This document shows positions 59,001 to 63,697 of a stretch of DNA of 64,000 bases, one piece after another. The notes under the pieces are model-generated. The model did not search any database, was not told the DNA's origin, and saw only the letters and a program-made list of their open reading frames with translations. The DNA is taken from contig JALMGJ010000061.1 of assembly GCA_023362775.1 (NCBI GenBank), positions 444,001 to 508,000 on the forward strand. The letters are read 5' to 3'. The DNA is from Charina bottae (taxonomy: Eukaryota > Chordata > Lepidosauria > Squamata > Charinaidae). The translations under genes and the position numbers were made by a program. The first letter of the stretch is position 1. Each line of letters opens with the position of its first letter.

Positions 59001-62000
59001 GCCCGGCGTCGGCGGAAGAGGACCGCCAATTGCCGGATTGCAAGCTCATCCGTGCAACTCCCGGGGGCTGGCCTCCTCACAGCCTCTCCCGAACGGAGGG
59101 CAGGAGACACACGCGTCCCACGGCTTTTCTCCCCCTGGCAAAAGGGGCAGCTGCTCCCTGCCAGGACAGCCACCTTCCTCCAAGGAAATCAGGGGTGATG
59201 TCGCTGGAATTAGAAAAGAGGGCTGAGGACATGGAGACCATGCCGGCTGGGAGTGAGGGGAGCTGTAGTCCAGCACTGCTCATCCTTCCCCTTGCGAAAC
59301 AGCTTGCAGCCTTTTTAAGCAAACACGAGGGGATTTATCGCCCGGCCACATTCCGCCTCTCTGCTGAGCGTCAGATGAAGTCACCCCATGCAGCATCTCG
59401 GGTGTCTCATTTGCTGGGTTCGTTTTGCATCCTGCTCATTCTCAAGCAGGCAAGGAGAAACATGGGCAGGTTTCAGCCGAGAAGGGGGGAATGGGGCCCT
59501 GTGGCCATAGAGACAGAGCGGATGCTTGCGCGGGGCAGTTCTCCTCTCAGTGGCAACCTGCCCCAGAGGTTTCCTTCCTCCAGGGTAGGTGACTGCTCTG
59601 CCCCAGAAGGCGGGCGCGCCCTGGGTCGTTTCCAAACTAAAAGACTGGCGGGGCCAGGGCAATGCCACCGCAGGGCAGGGAACGAGGAGGAAGGCAACGT
59701 TCCTCAAGGGGCACGGCGCCTCTTCCCCTGTTCCTGGCTGTACCTTTGCACGCGCCAGCAGCTCCCAGGTGATAAATGCCGGCCAAGACGCGCCACAGGG
59801 CTTCCTGCTCGGCCGCCAGGATGCCCAGGGTCCCCAGGGCAGCTTGGAGCTGAGAGAAGGCGGCTGATGCCTCCCGCTTCTCCTCTCCCTGGGAGGAAGG
59901 GAGGAAAAGAGGGAGGGTCAGGGTACACCCCCCATCAGGCCGTGTTCAACCCCAGCCTTTCATAGGAGACGCCGAGCCAGCCGAGGGGGAGGCCGGGGCA
60001 GGCAGGGCGACGAGGCGACTTACCTTTGGGCATGGTCTGATGCCAAAGGAGCTGCTCTCTGCCATCTGATGCAGATGTAAAGTCGACCTAGTGGCAGAGG
60101 TTGGGGGGGGGGGGAGCAAAGTTAAGCCCTTCCAGAAATTACTGGCGCTTCCACGGCGGAGGATCGTCCAGCAGTCAAAATTCTCAACAGAGAAAGGTGG
60201 AGCAGAGAGTAAAGTAGAACCCAGGAAGTTCACGATGTTCTGACTTGCTTCAAAGGATTTACAGATGCTCCAAGGGGCATCCTGGTGCCACATCCTCATT
60301 TCTACATTGTTGTTGTTATTATTATTATTAAATTTATTGGCCGCCCAACTCCAGGGGGTCTTATTGCTTTAAGAAGAGAAGTAAGTCTACCGATTAGATA
60401 GCATCACCGATGCAATGAACATGAACTTGAGTAAACTCCGGGAGACAGTGGAGGACAGGAAGGCCTGGCGTGCTGTGGTCCATGGGGTCACGAAGAGTCG
60501 GACACGACTGAATGACTGAACAACAACAACAAAGTCTCCCGAAGGAAGCCAGCCAGTCTCATTGGGGGCATAAAAGGGGCGCTAGGGCCACACAAAAAGG
60601 GCTCCCCAACTCTTGTTGCTGTCTCCCCACAGCGGGCAAAAAAGAGGGTCGCCTGCCCCCTTGCTGATGTGCTATCGCAAAACCTTTCCAGTGTTGCTCT
60701 TTCCCCTTGAGAAAAAAGGGGCTGGGAGAGATCCGGGGGAGCCCCCCCACCCGCTTCTTGACCTGCTTCGCTGCCCAATAGACCTGCAAGAGTTTAGGAG
60801 CGGGTCGGCGTCTTCTGCGGGGCAACCACAACAGGGGCTCACGGAAGGGGCCACCGGCCAAGGACGAAGCCCCCCCATGCCTGGGCGAGAGCGCTTGGGA
60901 GCCTTTCTTGGCTCTCTGGCGCCCTCTGCTGGGGAAGGGAGCGCCTCTACCAACGCGCCAAAGCCTCTTCAGAGCCACGCAGCCCTGCTTACCAGACGGA
61001 GGAGGACGGGTCTCAGGTGATGGCCAAGGCCGCCCTTCGCTCCTCGCACAGTTCCCATGGGAGACCTATGCGCCCCCCTTCCAAGTCAGGCCCCAGGTTC
61101 AGCGACTTCTGAGGGAGCCTGAAGGTCACCCCTCCTTCACCAGCAGCACTACGGGTGCTTCACCGCCCCCATCGCTGCCCCCTGCCCATCAGCCCACCTC
61201 TGGTCCAGGTCCAGCCCCGCCAGCATCTGCGTGAAGACGTTGAAGGTGCCTTCTCCCTCGGGCTGCTGCGCCACGCGGGCTCTTTCGAGCAGCATCGTCT
61301 GGCAGGCGAGAGAAGGGAGACCTCCAGATCCAGCTCCCTCCCTGCCAACTCCACTCGGGCAAAGAGGGCGCCCCCCATGTGAGGACATCCACAGGCAGGG
61401 GGTGCCATGCCCCAGCGACACTCCCACCCGGCGCCACCTCTAGCCGTCTTACCTGGAGATGAGCAGCCGTTACGTGCCCAGTGGCGCTGAAATCCAGCGC
61501 CATGACCATGGAGAAGCGGGTGGAGGCCCTGTTAAGGCCAGCAGACACTGTGCCAAAGGCTCTGAGCACCGTGAACATGGCCCGGATCTTCTCCACTGCA
61601 AAGCCAAAACGCGCTGGAGAACGCAGGCGCGCGACCCACCGCCATCCTCCTCCCGGCCACGGCTGGGCTGGCTGGGAGTTGCCACCCGAAGCACCTGAAG
61701 GCTGCCGGGTTGGGGGGGGGCTGCCCCGACAGTGTCATACCTGTGACCCGGCTGTCCACGCTGCCTGCGGTGGCCACGAGGTATTCCAGGATGTTCTGGC
61801 AAGAGGTGGACTTTCCTGTGTTGCTCCTGCCCAGCGGCACGATGGTCTGGTCCTGCCGCTGCATCAGCATGTTCCAGTAGGCTCTCTGGGCCACGGCAAA
61901 GACATGCGGAGACATCCTGTCCTTCCTGCCTTGGAAGGCCTGGGGAAACACGGCCCCGTTTGCTCCTTGCAAAACCACCACGGTCCCCCGCCAGAGGGGC

Positions 62001-63697
62001 TGCAGGACAAACCAACGTCTGCCCCCAAAAAGGACGCCATCCTTCGCCTGGAACCCAGGTCAAATTCTGTACCTTTTTGGAGCTGTTGGCCACGGAAGAA
62101 AGCGGCTTGAGGGCTATCAGGTGAGGACCAGCGTACGTGTAGAGCAGCTGCGACTGGTACCTCTGGCGGAGAACGTGGAGGACGCTTGCCTCATTCAGGC
62201 TGACCAGGGCCGCCAGGTCCTCAGCGTACTCCAGGCTGGATGGATTGGCCTGTGGAGAGAGGAGGAGGAGGAGGAGGAGGAGGAACACCAGGCCACGGAA
62301 GAAAGCCGTCTGCTGCCTGCCCCAAAGAAACAGGTGGTTCCCTTGCTCCCCCCCCCCCCCCCCCCGTTTTAAGAGCCCAAAGGAACCAGAGAGACCCCAC
62401 TGGGATGCTTTCACAGAGCAGGCACAGGATATTGTCAAAATTATCCCTGTAAACACAGTTGCATTGGGGCGGTGGGATAGATAGAACTCACTTTCTGGAC
62501 GTTTTCTTCATCCACCTCAACAACGGAGCCATCAGCGTCCACGCGAACCCGCACGATTCCTGGAGGCAGCTCCAGAGTGCCCACATCTGGCTTTAGTTCA
62601 GTGGCTGCAACATTGAGACTAATTATAACGCCAATTATAACAGCCTTGGAGGTGAACCGCTCTTCGGACCCAGTCCCTAAACTGCCGTCCTGCAAAGGTT
62701 GGGTTTGTACCACACTCAACCAGGCCAGGCGAAGGCCCACCACTGCATCCTCACCACAGACGAAGCCTGGGTCAGGTCAGTTGCAGCTGCTTCCTTTCTG
62801 CTGGCTCAACAAAGGGTGCGAACCCAGCAAATGGGCAGAATCCCTGATCGGTGAAGAATGCTGTGAGTGCAGCTGGGTCCTTCAGCCAGGAGGACACCCC
62901 CGTTATTTACCCCGGGCTGTCTGGGCAACCTTGGGGAGGCCTCCAGCACATCTGAATTTCAAGTTTTTGAAATTTCAACGCCCGGAAAGCTGCTCTCAAG
63001 GCCTGCCGTTGCCTCCAAAAGACGGGGGCCGAAGAGTGCTGGCAGTCAGCTTCCTCCACCGCAGCAGGCGCAGCCATGCCCAGCCCAGGAGCCTCCACAG
63101 GGAGGTTACGCGGGGTCAACTCTGGGTCAGGACCAGCTAAACTGAAAGTGTTCATGGCTCTCTTCTTCTGGGACCCCCCCCCCCCCGACCCTGCATGTCC
63201 CAAGCACTGCCCACCCTTCCACAATGGCCTCTCCCAGGCTGCCTCAGCTGCTCCAGTCTTTACCTGGATAGTGCACGCGCGCATGCGCGCACACACACCC
63301 TACCAGTCGCAAATGCAAACAGCAAGGCGAGAATAATCTCTGCCTTTTATTTATTTATTGCATTGATATTCCACAACAGTCCAAGGACTCTCAGCAGCTT
63401 CCACGATATGAAAAATTAATTAAAACATCCACGGTGGATTACACATAAAAAAATTAAATCTAAATCATAAAATCCTAAAACAATAAATCGTCTCAACGAC
63501 AACCGCCCAAAGAAAATAAAGGCAAAGCGTAAAAAATGGCACCAGCCAGGGACTCGGCAGAACGCTCAGTTCTTCCAGGTCTCCCTTGAGGGGCCTCTAC
63601 TCCCTCAGCTGTGCAAACCGAACTTACCAAGAGTGAATTTGTCCTTCTGGGCCAGCCAGACCTTCTCCATTTCATACCACACGTCCTCGGAGACCTG
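15751..63697 (-). CDS. MYO18B: MYO18B, unconventional myosin XVIIIB (38 coding exons, 5' end outside window)
   Basis: Spliced gene. The 38 exons listed separately join with matching phases into one frame of about 2,064 residues ending in TAA at 15751-15753. In order: motor-like domain (residues 1 to about 815 of this partial protein), IQ-type region (about 826-850), long coiled coil (about 890-1580), and Ser-rich tail ending IMMKYLGRE. Exon-by-exon resemblance to human MYO18B, from memory, is strong ([47 protein letters not shown]). Myosin-18 proteins are poor or inactive ATPases that act as actin-tethering and sarcomere-assembly factors; MYO18B is needed for striated muscle. Sites that depart from catalytic myosins are GRSNTGKST (P-loop), NRASTRFSM (switch I) and DAPGFL (switch II, lacking the usual Glu). 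The coding span is under 48 kb, far more compact than the human gene. The first exons lie upstream. MYO18A is the alternative, but the tail and synteny favour 18B. Confidence 0.95.
17636..17649. promoter_or_regulatory. X-box (RFX-type palindrome)
   Basis: ATTGCCATAGCAAC matches the RFX X-box palindrome (GTTGCCATGGCAAC) at 12 of 14 positions. It lies in the last MYO18B intron, about 620 bases upstream of the terminal exon. Occupancy is unknown. Confidence 0.5.
19590..19850. other. AT-rich island in last MYO18B intron, candidate enhancer
   Basis: Unique AT-rich sequence with several homeodomain-type sites (TAATTAG, CAATTAG, TAATTGC) and TTATGCAA/TTATGC C/EBP- or POU-like sites. It has no repeat signature and no coding potential, and is surrounded by about 65% GC DNA. 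Confidence 0.35.
21054..21227 (-). CDS. MYO18B: MYO18B coding exon 37: Ser-rich tail
   Basis: Only phase 2 stays open and it fits exon 36. Encodes [41 protein letters not shown] and [17 protein letters not shown]. Low-complexity, Ser/Thr-rich and probably disordered. EGSVGSWL aligns with EGSLQSWL of human. Acceptor tcgcag|GGAC, donor CGAAG|GTGAGG. Confidence 0.9.
21539..21681. mobile_element. Palindromic hAT-type MITE
   Basis: The two arms are almost exact reverse complements. The left arm begins CAGGGTTTCTCAACC and the right ends with its complement, each carrying the 'gtgtggacttcaactcccag' core. A GTGCTGTATCA-like loop lies in the middle. Flanks atttatgc/atctacag are a weak 8-base duplication resembling nTCTAGAn. 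Confidence 0.75.
23410..23650. other. AT-rich island in MYO18B intron 36-37
   Basis: Unique AT-rich DNA following a T/A homopolymer junction at 23,400-23,420. It includes CATTAACATGCTTAATCATT and GGCGTTATTAATAC. Possible noncoding regulatory element; no gene. Confidence 0.3.
24728..24748 (-). promoter_or_regulatory. Near-perfect canonical RE1/NRSE (REST site)
   Basis: On the + strand GGCCCTGTCC, AT, GGTGCTGAA. This differs from the reverse complement of the 21-base RE1 consensus only at the fourth base (C for G), with canonical spacing. It lies in the MYO18B intron between exons 36 and 37, about 20 kb upstream of the SEZ6L exon. Confidence 0.75.
24909..25042 (-). CDS. MYO18B: MYO18B coding exon 36: end of coiled coil
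   Basis: Encodes [40 protein letters not shown] and SEAE plus two bases. [28 protein letters not shown].E is the conserved end of the rod. Acceptor cctcag|GAGA, donor GAGGG|GTGAGT, phase 2. Confidence 0.96.
25043..29664 (-). other. MYO18B: MYO18B intron 35-36
   Basis: 4.6-kb intron. Holds a short interspersed-repeat scrap at about 26,490-26,530, an AT-rich unique stretch near 27,230-27,600 and a (GGGA)n run at 28,726-28,750. No exon seen. Confidence 0.8.
28726..28750. repeat. (GGGA)n microsatellite
   Basis: About six GGGA units in MYO18B intron 35-36. Confidence 0.85.
29665..29850 (-). CDS. MYO18B: MYO18B coding exon 35: coiled coil
   Basis: 62 residues: [62 protein letters not shown]. It continues the KRFEVLVIRLRDS-IK-GEEL block. 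Acceptor cccgcag|GTGC, donor GACCTG|GTAAGG, phase 0. Confidence 0.96.
30225..30362 (-). CDS. MYO18B: MYO18B coding exon 34: coiled coil
   Basis: 46 residues: [71 protein letters not shown] matches human almost exactly. Acceptor caacag|CTGC, donor TTTGAG|GTACGG, phase 0. Confidence 0.97.
30641..30724 (-). CDS. MYO18B: MYO18B coding exon 33: coiled coil
   Basis: 28 residues: [20 protein letters not shown] then EKHALQEK, close to human [20 protein letters not shown]. Acceptor ctgcag|TCGG, donor GAGAAA|GTAAGA (A at -1 instead of G). Confidence 0.96.
31371..31487 (-). CDS. MYO18B: MYO18B coding exon 32: coiled coil
   Basis: 39 residues: [20 protein letters not shown] then [48 protein letters not shown] is a class-18 hallmark. 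Acceptor ctgcag|GTCG, donor GCACAG|GTGAGG, phase 0. Confidence 0.97.
31588..31701 (-). CDS. MYO18B: MYO18B coding exon 31: coiled coil
   Basis: 38 residues: [20 protein letters not shown] then [18 protein letters not shown]. Corresponds to the LES-HSELEN-TRNKSL segment of human MYO18B. Acceptor ggcag|TGGG, donor AACTTG|GTACAG, phase 0. Confidence 0.93.
35870..36015. other. AT-rich island in MYO18B intron 30-31, candidate enhancer
   Basis: Sharp transition from GC-rich DNA to a unique stretch with AATTATTACC, CAATTATAAACG, CTGTAATTG and TTTATTTATTGAATGG. The regularly spaced homeodomain-like sites resemble a developmental enhancer. No coding support. Confidence 0.35.
36843..36908. mobile_element. 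Half copy of the hAT-type MITE
   Basis: One arm only: ggctggggaattctggga, then ttgaagtccacacagctt and aaagttgccaaggttgagaa acgctg. Probably a truncated or single-arm version of the palindromic element. Confidence 0.7.
37199..37354 (-). CDS. MYO18B: MYO18B coding exon 30: coiled coil
   Basis: 52 residues: [68 protein letters not shown] is almost invariant in class 18. The middle [13 protein letters not shown] is a lineage-variable break in the coil. Acceptor ccag|ATCG, donor CAG|GTGAGG. It is followed by the largest intron, 5.5 kb. Confidence 0.96.
37745..37849 (-). CDS. MYO18B: MYO18B coding exon 29: coiled coil
   Basis: 35 residues: [20 protein letters not shown] then [15 protein letters not shown], matching the LHQLEMQ-EQE-EEK segment of human MYO18B. 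Acceptor ccgcag|CTTC, donor GAGCAG|GTGAGG, phase 0. Confidence 0.95.
37932..38042 (-). CDS. MYO18B: MYO18B coding exon 28: coiled coil
   Basis: 37 residues: [20 protein letters not shown] then [17 protein letters not shown]. The ELEIER-KQ-HQK..EEELED-R-SCQKR block is conserved. Acceptor gccag|CTTC, donor AAGAGG|GTAGGG, phase 0. Confidence 0.95.
38165..38365 (-). CDS. MYO18B: MYO18B coding exon 27: coiled coil
   Basis: 67 residues: [68 protein letters not shown] non-helical Gly/Ser/Ala hinge ([11 protein letters not shown]) interrupts the coil, as the equivalent stretch does in human. Acceptor cccgcag|CAAA, donor GAGCAG|GTGAGG. Confidence 0.94.
38488..38611 (-). CDS. MYO18B: MYO18B coding exon 26: coiled coil
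   Basis: Encodes [20 protein letters not shown] then [21 protein letters not shown]. Human MYO18B reads FDLQLAQALGES-FEK-LREKV here. Acceptor ggcag|GTTC, about 28 bases from an intronic 36-bp minisatellite; donor CTCGAG|GTACGG, phase 0. Confidence 0.95.
38639..38854. repeat. 36-bp minisatellite, six copies
   Basis: Six perfect-length 36-base units start at 38639, 38675, 38711, 38747, 38783 and 38819, each beginning GGATCTGCACTGG and ending CCCGGGAGCT. They differ by single A/G changes at one position. It is intronic between MYO18B exons 25 and 26 and ends 28 bases from the exon-26 acceptor. Because 36 is a multiple of three, all frames remain open. Confidence 0.97.
39595..39749 (-). CDS. MYO18B: MYO18B coding exon 25: coiled coil
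   Basis: Encodes [40 protein letters not shown] and [11 protein letters not shown] plus two bases. [31 protein letters not shown] is essentially the human sequence. Acceptor ggcag|CTCA, donor AGAA|GTGAGG, phase 2. Confidence 0.96.
40168..40292 (-). CDS. MYO18B: MYO18B coding exon 24: coiled coil, probable GC donor
   Basis: Encodes [21 protein letters not shown], then [21 protein letters not shown]. Homology and phase place the boundary at CAAAAG|GCAGGC, a GC donor; the next exon resumes with [10 protein letters not shown]. The nearest GT in the same phase is 18 bases further on (exon end 40150) and would insert AGHGEG into the coiled coil. Acceptor gacag|GGGA. Confidence 0.82.
40455..40618. 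mobile_element. Ancient hAT (MER/Charlie-like) relic
   Basis: Phrases such as tgaggaccccaaagag, gtttatgtgggttctatcta and tagaaatcaaaactgag, and the end gtgagaacctctg, closely resemble a hAT MER element I know from mammals. If so, it is an old copy shared among amniotes. Family name uncertain. Confidence 0.45.
41370..41478 (-). CDS. MYO18B: MYO18B coding exon 23: coiled coil
   Basis: Encodes [20 protein letters not shown] then [16 protein letters not shown] plus one base. The phase-1 join to the next exon gives G-EEWQMR, as in human (DEWQMR). An internal CTAC|GTGAGA resembles a donor but would break the frame to the next exon. Donor used: GCAAG|GTGGGA. Confidence 0.9.
42395..42514 (-). CDS. 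MYO18B: MYO18B coding exon 22: coiled coil
   Basis: 40 residues: [20 protein letters not shown] then [20 protein letters not shown]. DERxKGDVACQ-LE-ERAERL is a strong MYO18B signature. Acceptor tttag|ATGA, donor CTGCAG|GTGTGG, phase 0. The initial Met is not a start codon. Confidence 0.94.
42641..42694. repeat. (GGAT/GGTG/GGAC)n compound microsatellite
   Basis: Tetranucleotide units shift from GGAT to GGTG to GGAT to GGAC in order, showing a block-wise mutation history. Confidence 0.9.
42905..43010. other. POU octamer and TTAATTAATTAATT cluster in MYO18B intron 21-22
   Basis: A perfect octamer ATGCAAAT at 42913-42920 is followed by GACAATTTGATAAT and TAATTAATTAATT near 42,993. Looks like a compact POU/homeodomain element; function inferred only. 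Confidence 0.35.
45295..45316. repeat. (AAGG)n microsatellite
   Basis: Five to six AAGG units in a MYO18B intron. Confidence 0.85.
45943..46032 (-). CDS. MYO18B: MYO18B coding exon 21: coiled coil
   Basis: 30 residues of rod: [20 protein letters not shown] then [10 protein letters not shown]. The heptad pattern is clear and it matches the RQNT-LLE-K block of human MYO18B. Acceptor cctcag|GAGG, donor ACCAAG|GTGGGA. The next intron is about 3.4 kb. Confidence 0.94.
46575..46718 (-). CDS. MYO18B: MYO18B coding exon 20: neck to coiled coil
   Basis: 48 residues starting [20 protein letters not shown] and containing HWPWWQLL, the WPWW box found where myosin II and 18 necks pass into the rod, then [17 protein letters not shown]. 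Phase 0 at both ends. Acceptor ccag|ATCC, donor AAGGAG|GTACGG. Confidence 0.96.
46943..47071 (-). CDS. MYO18B: MYO18B coding exon 19: lever arm and IQ motif
   Basis: 43 residues: [51 protein letters not shown] is the universal end of the myosin head, and [13 protein letters not shown] is the degenerate IQ motif expected to bind a light chain. Acceptor gcag|GTCT, donor AAAG|GTAACG. Confidence 0.96.
47163..47228 (-). CDS. MYO18B: MYO18B coding exon 18
   Basis: 22 residues, phase 0 both ends: [22 protein letters not shown]. This is the converter segment leading to the VFLKAG lever-arm start. Acceptor ctgcag|GCTC, donor CTCAG|GTACCG. Confidence 0.95.
48232..48341 (-). CDS. MYO18B: MYO18B coding exon 17: converter
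   Basis: The phase-1 join gives [20 protein letters not shown] then [17 protein letters not shown], the converter entry (GY-DRM---FRRRF in myosins). Acceptor ctgcag|GATA, donor AAGAAG|GTAAGC, phase 0. Confidence 0.95.
49289..49484 (-). CDS. MYO18B: MYO18B coding exon 16: SH1-helix region
   Basis: 65 residues plus one base: [20 protein letters not shown], a variable Pro/Glu-rich insert, then [24 protein letters not shown]. It matches the myosin segment ending in LEALRL-R-G before the converter. Acceptor cacag|GACG, donor ATTG|GTGCGG, phase 1. Confidence 0.94.
49944..50127 (-). CDS. MYO18B: MYO18B coding exon 15
   Basis: Encodes [40 protein letters not shown] and [34 protein letters not shown] and the basic RKTF..AVRKK run correspond to the loop-2-like actin region. 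Acceptor cgacag|AGAG, donor CAGCTG|GTGAGT, phase 0. Confidence 0.93.
50245..50350. mobile_element. Short interspersed repeat scrap
   Basis: 'cctagcctacctcacagggctgttgtggga' is a phrase found in a widespread vertebrate repeat. A related reverse-orientation scrap is at about 26,490-26,530 (cctcccaacagccttgtgaggtagg). Family not resolved. Confidence 0.4.
51169..51328 (-). CDS. MYO18B: MYO18B coding exon 14
   Basis: Encodes [20 protein letters not shown], then [20 protein letters not shown] and [13 protein letters not shown]. This is the F-I-H-G-V-Y equivalent of the lower 50-kDa domain. The donor splits the last codon (AAGAT|GTGAGT, phase 2). Confidence 0.93.
51681..51828 (-). CDS. MYO18B: MYO18B coding exon 13
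   Basis: Encodes [20 protein letters not shown] followed by [20 protein letters not shown] and FGKEGVSAE. The GLLWILDEE motif is the post-relay segment typical of class 18. Acceptor ctgtag|ACGC, donor GGAAG|GTAAGT, phase 1. Confidence 0.93.
52695..52775 (-). CDS. MYO18B: MYO18B coding exon 12
   Basis: 27 residues, phase 0 at both ends: [20 protein letters not shown] then VDQNPSQ. The FDLP..V-VDQNPSQ signature corresponds to human MYO18B. Acceptor cccag|GAAA, donor CCCAG|GTGATT. Confidence 0.93.
53500..53692 (-). CDS. MYO18B: MYO18B coding exon 11: switch II / relay
   Basis: Encodes [40 protein letters not shown] and [27 protein letters not shown] replaces the canonical switch II DIxGFE, so the Glu required for ATP hydrolysis is absent. 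[14 protein letters not shown] is the conserved relay stretch. Donor CAGGAG|GTGAGG, phase 0. Confidence 0.96.
54905..55030 (+). mobile_element. LINE 3' tail fragment (CR1/L2 type)
   Basis: A T-rich lead followed by ggagctgctcagagtcactggg, then gtcatacaagtttaatcaatgatcatcat, resembles the squamate LINE tail that reads 'gcccagagtca..gggcggcatataaatttaataaa'. It lies just past the donor of exon 10. Confidence 0.5.
55053..55143 (-). CDS. MYO18B: MYO18B coding exon 10
   Basis: Encodes [21 protein letters not shown] then FAAVVTLIN, the long helix preceding switch II. Acceptor ttcttcag|GTCC, donor CAACAG|GTAGAC, ends in phase 2. Confidence 0.93.
55291..55415. mobile_element. Palindromic hAT-type MITE with perfect 8-bp target duplication
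   Basis: Arms TAGTGTTCCTCAACCTTGG and CCAAGGCTGAGGAACACTG flank an imperfect palindrome with the same internal core as the copy at 21,539. CTTTAGCC occurs on both sides (55283-55290 and 55416-55423), the 8-base duplication typical of hAT elements. Confidence 0.85.
57153..57326 (-). CDS. MYO18B: MYO18B coding exon 9
   Basis: Encodes [20 protein letters not shown], then [20 protein letters not shown] and QVTAGAG..RDQEPTD. The CE-EEL--A-FKHHLR block is diagnostic of MYO18B. Acceptor ccag|TGGG, donor GACG|GTACGG; phase 1 in and out. Confidence 0.94.
57985..58150. other. AT-rich island in MYO18B intron 8-9, candidate enhancer
   Basis: Contains AAAATTAATGGC, GCTAATTAGCTGCGATTTTGATGG and GCAATTAGATTTCG with CAGGTG/CAGCTAA E-box-like sites. 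Unique, noncoding and sharply AT-rich. Confidence 0.35.
59744..59888 (-). CDS. MYO18B: MYO18B coding exon 8
   Basis: Encodes [48 protein letters not shown] (three consecutive pieces), the myosin 'W-lla-IyHLG' helix. Acceptor cccag|GGAG, donor AAAG|GTACAG, phase 1. Confidence 0.94.
60024..60087 (-). CDS. MYO18B: MYO18B coding exon 7 (small)
   Basis: A 64-nt exon, phase 2 in and phase 0 out, reading [22 protein letters not shown]. Human MYO18B has the similar LHLHQMA-SSFG stretch here. Acceptor ccactag|GTCG, donor AAAG|GTAAGT. Confidence 0.9.
60313..60359 (-). mobile_element. Squamate LINE 3' tail fragment
   Basis: An ATT trinucleotide run followed by aaatttattggccgcccaac is the reverse complement of the common squamate CR1/L2-type tail (gttgggcggc..aataaat). 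Confidence 0.5.
60398..60533 (+). mobile_element. BovB-type LINE/SINE 3' tail
   Basis: The sequence gagacagtggaggacaggaa..catggggtca, cgaagagtcggacacgactg and the CAA-rich end is the BovB 3' tail, shared with squamate SINEs. BovB occurs in squamates and ruminants; in this context it supports a squamate source. Confidence 0.8.
60918..60932 (-). promoter_or_regulatory. CTCF core motif
   Basis: The + strand reads GGCGCCCTCTGCTGG; its reverse, CCAGCAGAGGGCGCC, is a textbook CTCF core. It sits in the intron between MYO18B exons 6 and 7 (61198 to 60087). Confidence 0.7.
61198..61298 (-). CDS. MYO18B: MYO18B coding exon 6
   Basis: 33 residues plus two bases: [20 protein letters not shown] then [13 protein letters not shown]. 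This is the head-domain segment after switch I (LLE+SRV.. and FxVFxQMLAG). Acceptor gccag|ACG, donor GAG|GTGGGC, phase 2. Confidence 0.94.
61453..61595 (-). CDS. MYO18B: MYO18B coding exon 5: switch I region
   Basis: The phase-1 join gives [20 protein letters not shown] followed by [20 protein letters not shown]. The NRASTRFSM stretch sits where catalytic myosins have switch I (NxNSSRFGK). The second Asn, the Gly and the Lys are replaced, which fits a weak or inactive ATPase. Donor CAG|GTAAGA. Confidence 0.95.
61741..61939 (-). CDS. MYO18B: MYO18B coding exon 4: P-loop
   Basis: Begins [20 protein letters not shown] and carries the nucleotide-binding loop as GRSNTGKST, followed by [21 protein letters not shown]. 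It keeps the GxxxxGK[ST] Walker A pattern but not the usual myosin GESGAGKT. Donor ACAG|GTATGA, phase 1. Confidence 0.95.
62073..62249 (-). CDS. MYO18B: MYO18B coding exon 3
   Basis: 59 residues beginning [20 protein letters not shown] and containing [20 protein letters not shown], the classic myosin head segment ([18 protein letters not shown]). Phase 0 at both ends, donor AAAAAG|GTACAG. The acceptor's pyrimidine tract is a (TCC)n microsatellite. Confidence 0.95.
62259..62282. repeat. (GAG)n microsatellite forming a polypyrimidine tract
   Basis: About eight units. On the gene strand it is (CTC)n ending ten bases before the acceptor of exon 3 (62249), so it is the pyrimidine tract of that splice site. 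Confidence 0.85.
62492..62604 (-). CDS. MYO18B: MYO18B coding exon 2: SH3-like/N-terminal motor
   Basis: Acceptor ttgcag|CCAC and donor CAGAAA|GTGAGT. The phase-1 join gives [20 protein letters not shown], followed by [18 protein letters not shown]. This matches the conserved [11 protein letters not shown] block after the first motor exon of MYO18B. Ends in phase 0. Confidence 0.93.
63340..63492 (-). mobile_element. LINE 3' tail fragment
   Basis: TTTATTTATTTATTGCATTG followed by tattccacaacagtccaagg and an A-rich, simple-sequence stretch matches the reverse of a squamate LINE/SINE tail. It is in the intron between exons 1 and 2. Confidence 0.45.
63628..63697 (-). CDS. MYO18B: MYO18B coding exon 1 of window: start of motor
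   Basis: Encodes [22 protein letters not shown] plus one base (phase 1), the beginning of the myosin-18B motor homology. The donor is CTTG|GTAAGT at 63628/63627. The acceptor is a tandem CAGCAG, so the exon may start at 63697 (extra Gln) or 63694. The (CCT)n run upstream is its polypyrimidine tract. Earlier exons are not in the window. Confidence 0.9.

Noticed and set aside
15751..63697. MYO18A as the gene identity
   Set aside because: No PDZ or KE-rich N-terminus is visible to compare, but rod blocks, the long Ser-rich tail ending in a KYL motif, and the SEZ6L neighbour all point to MYO18B.
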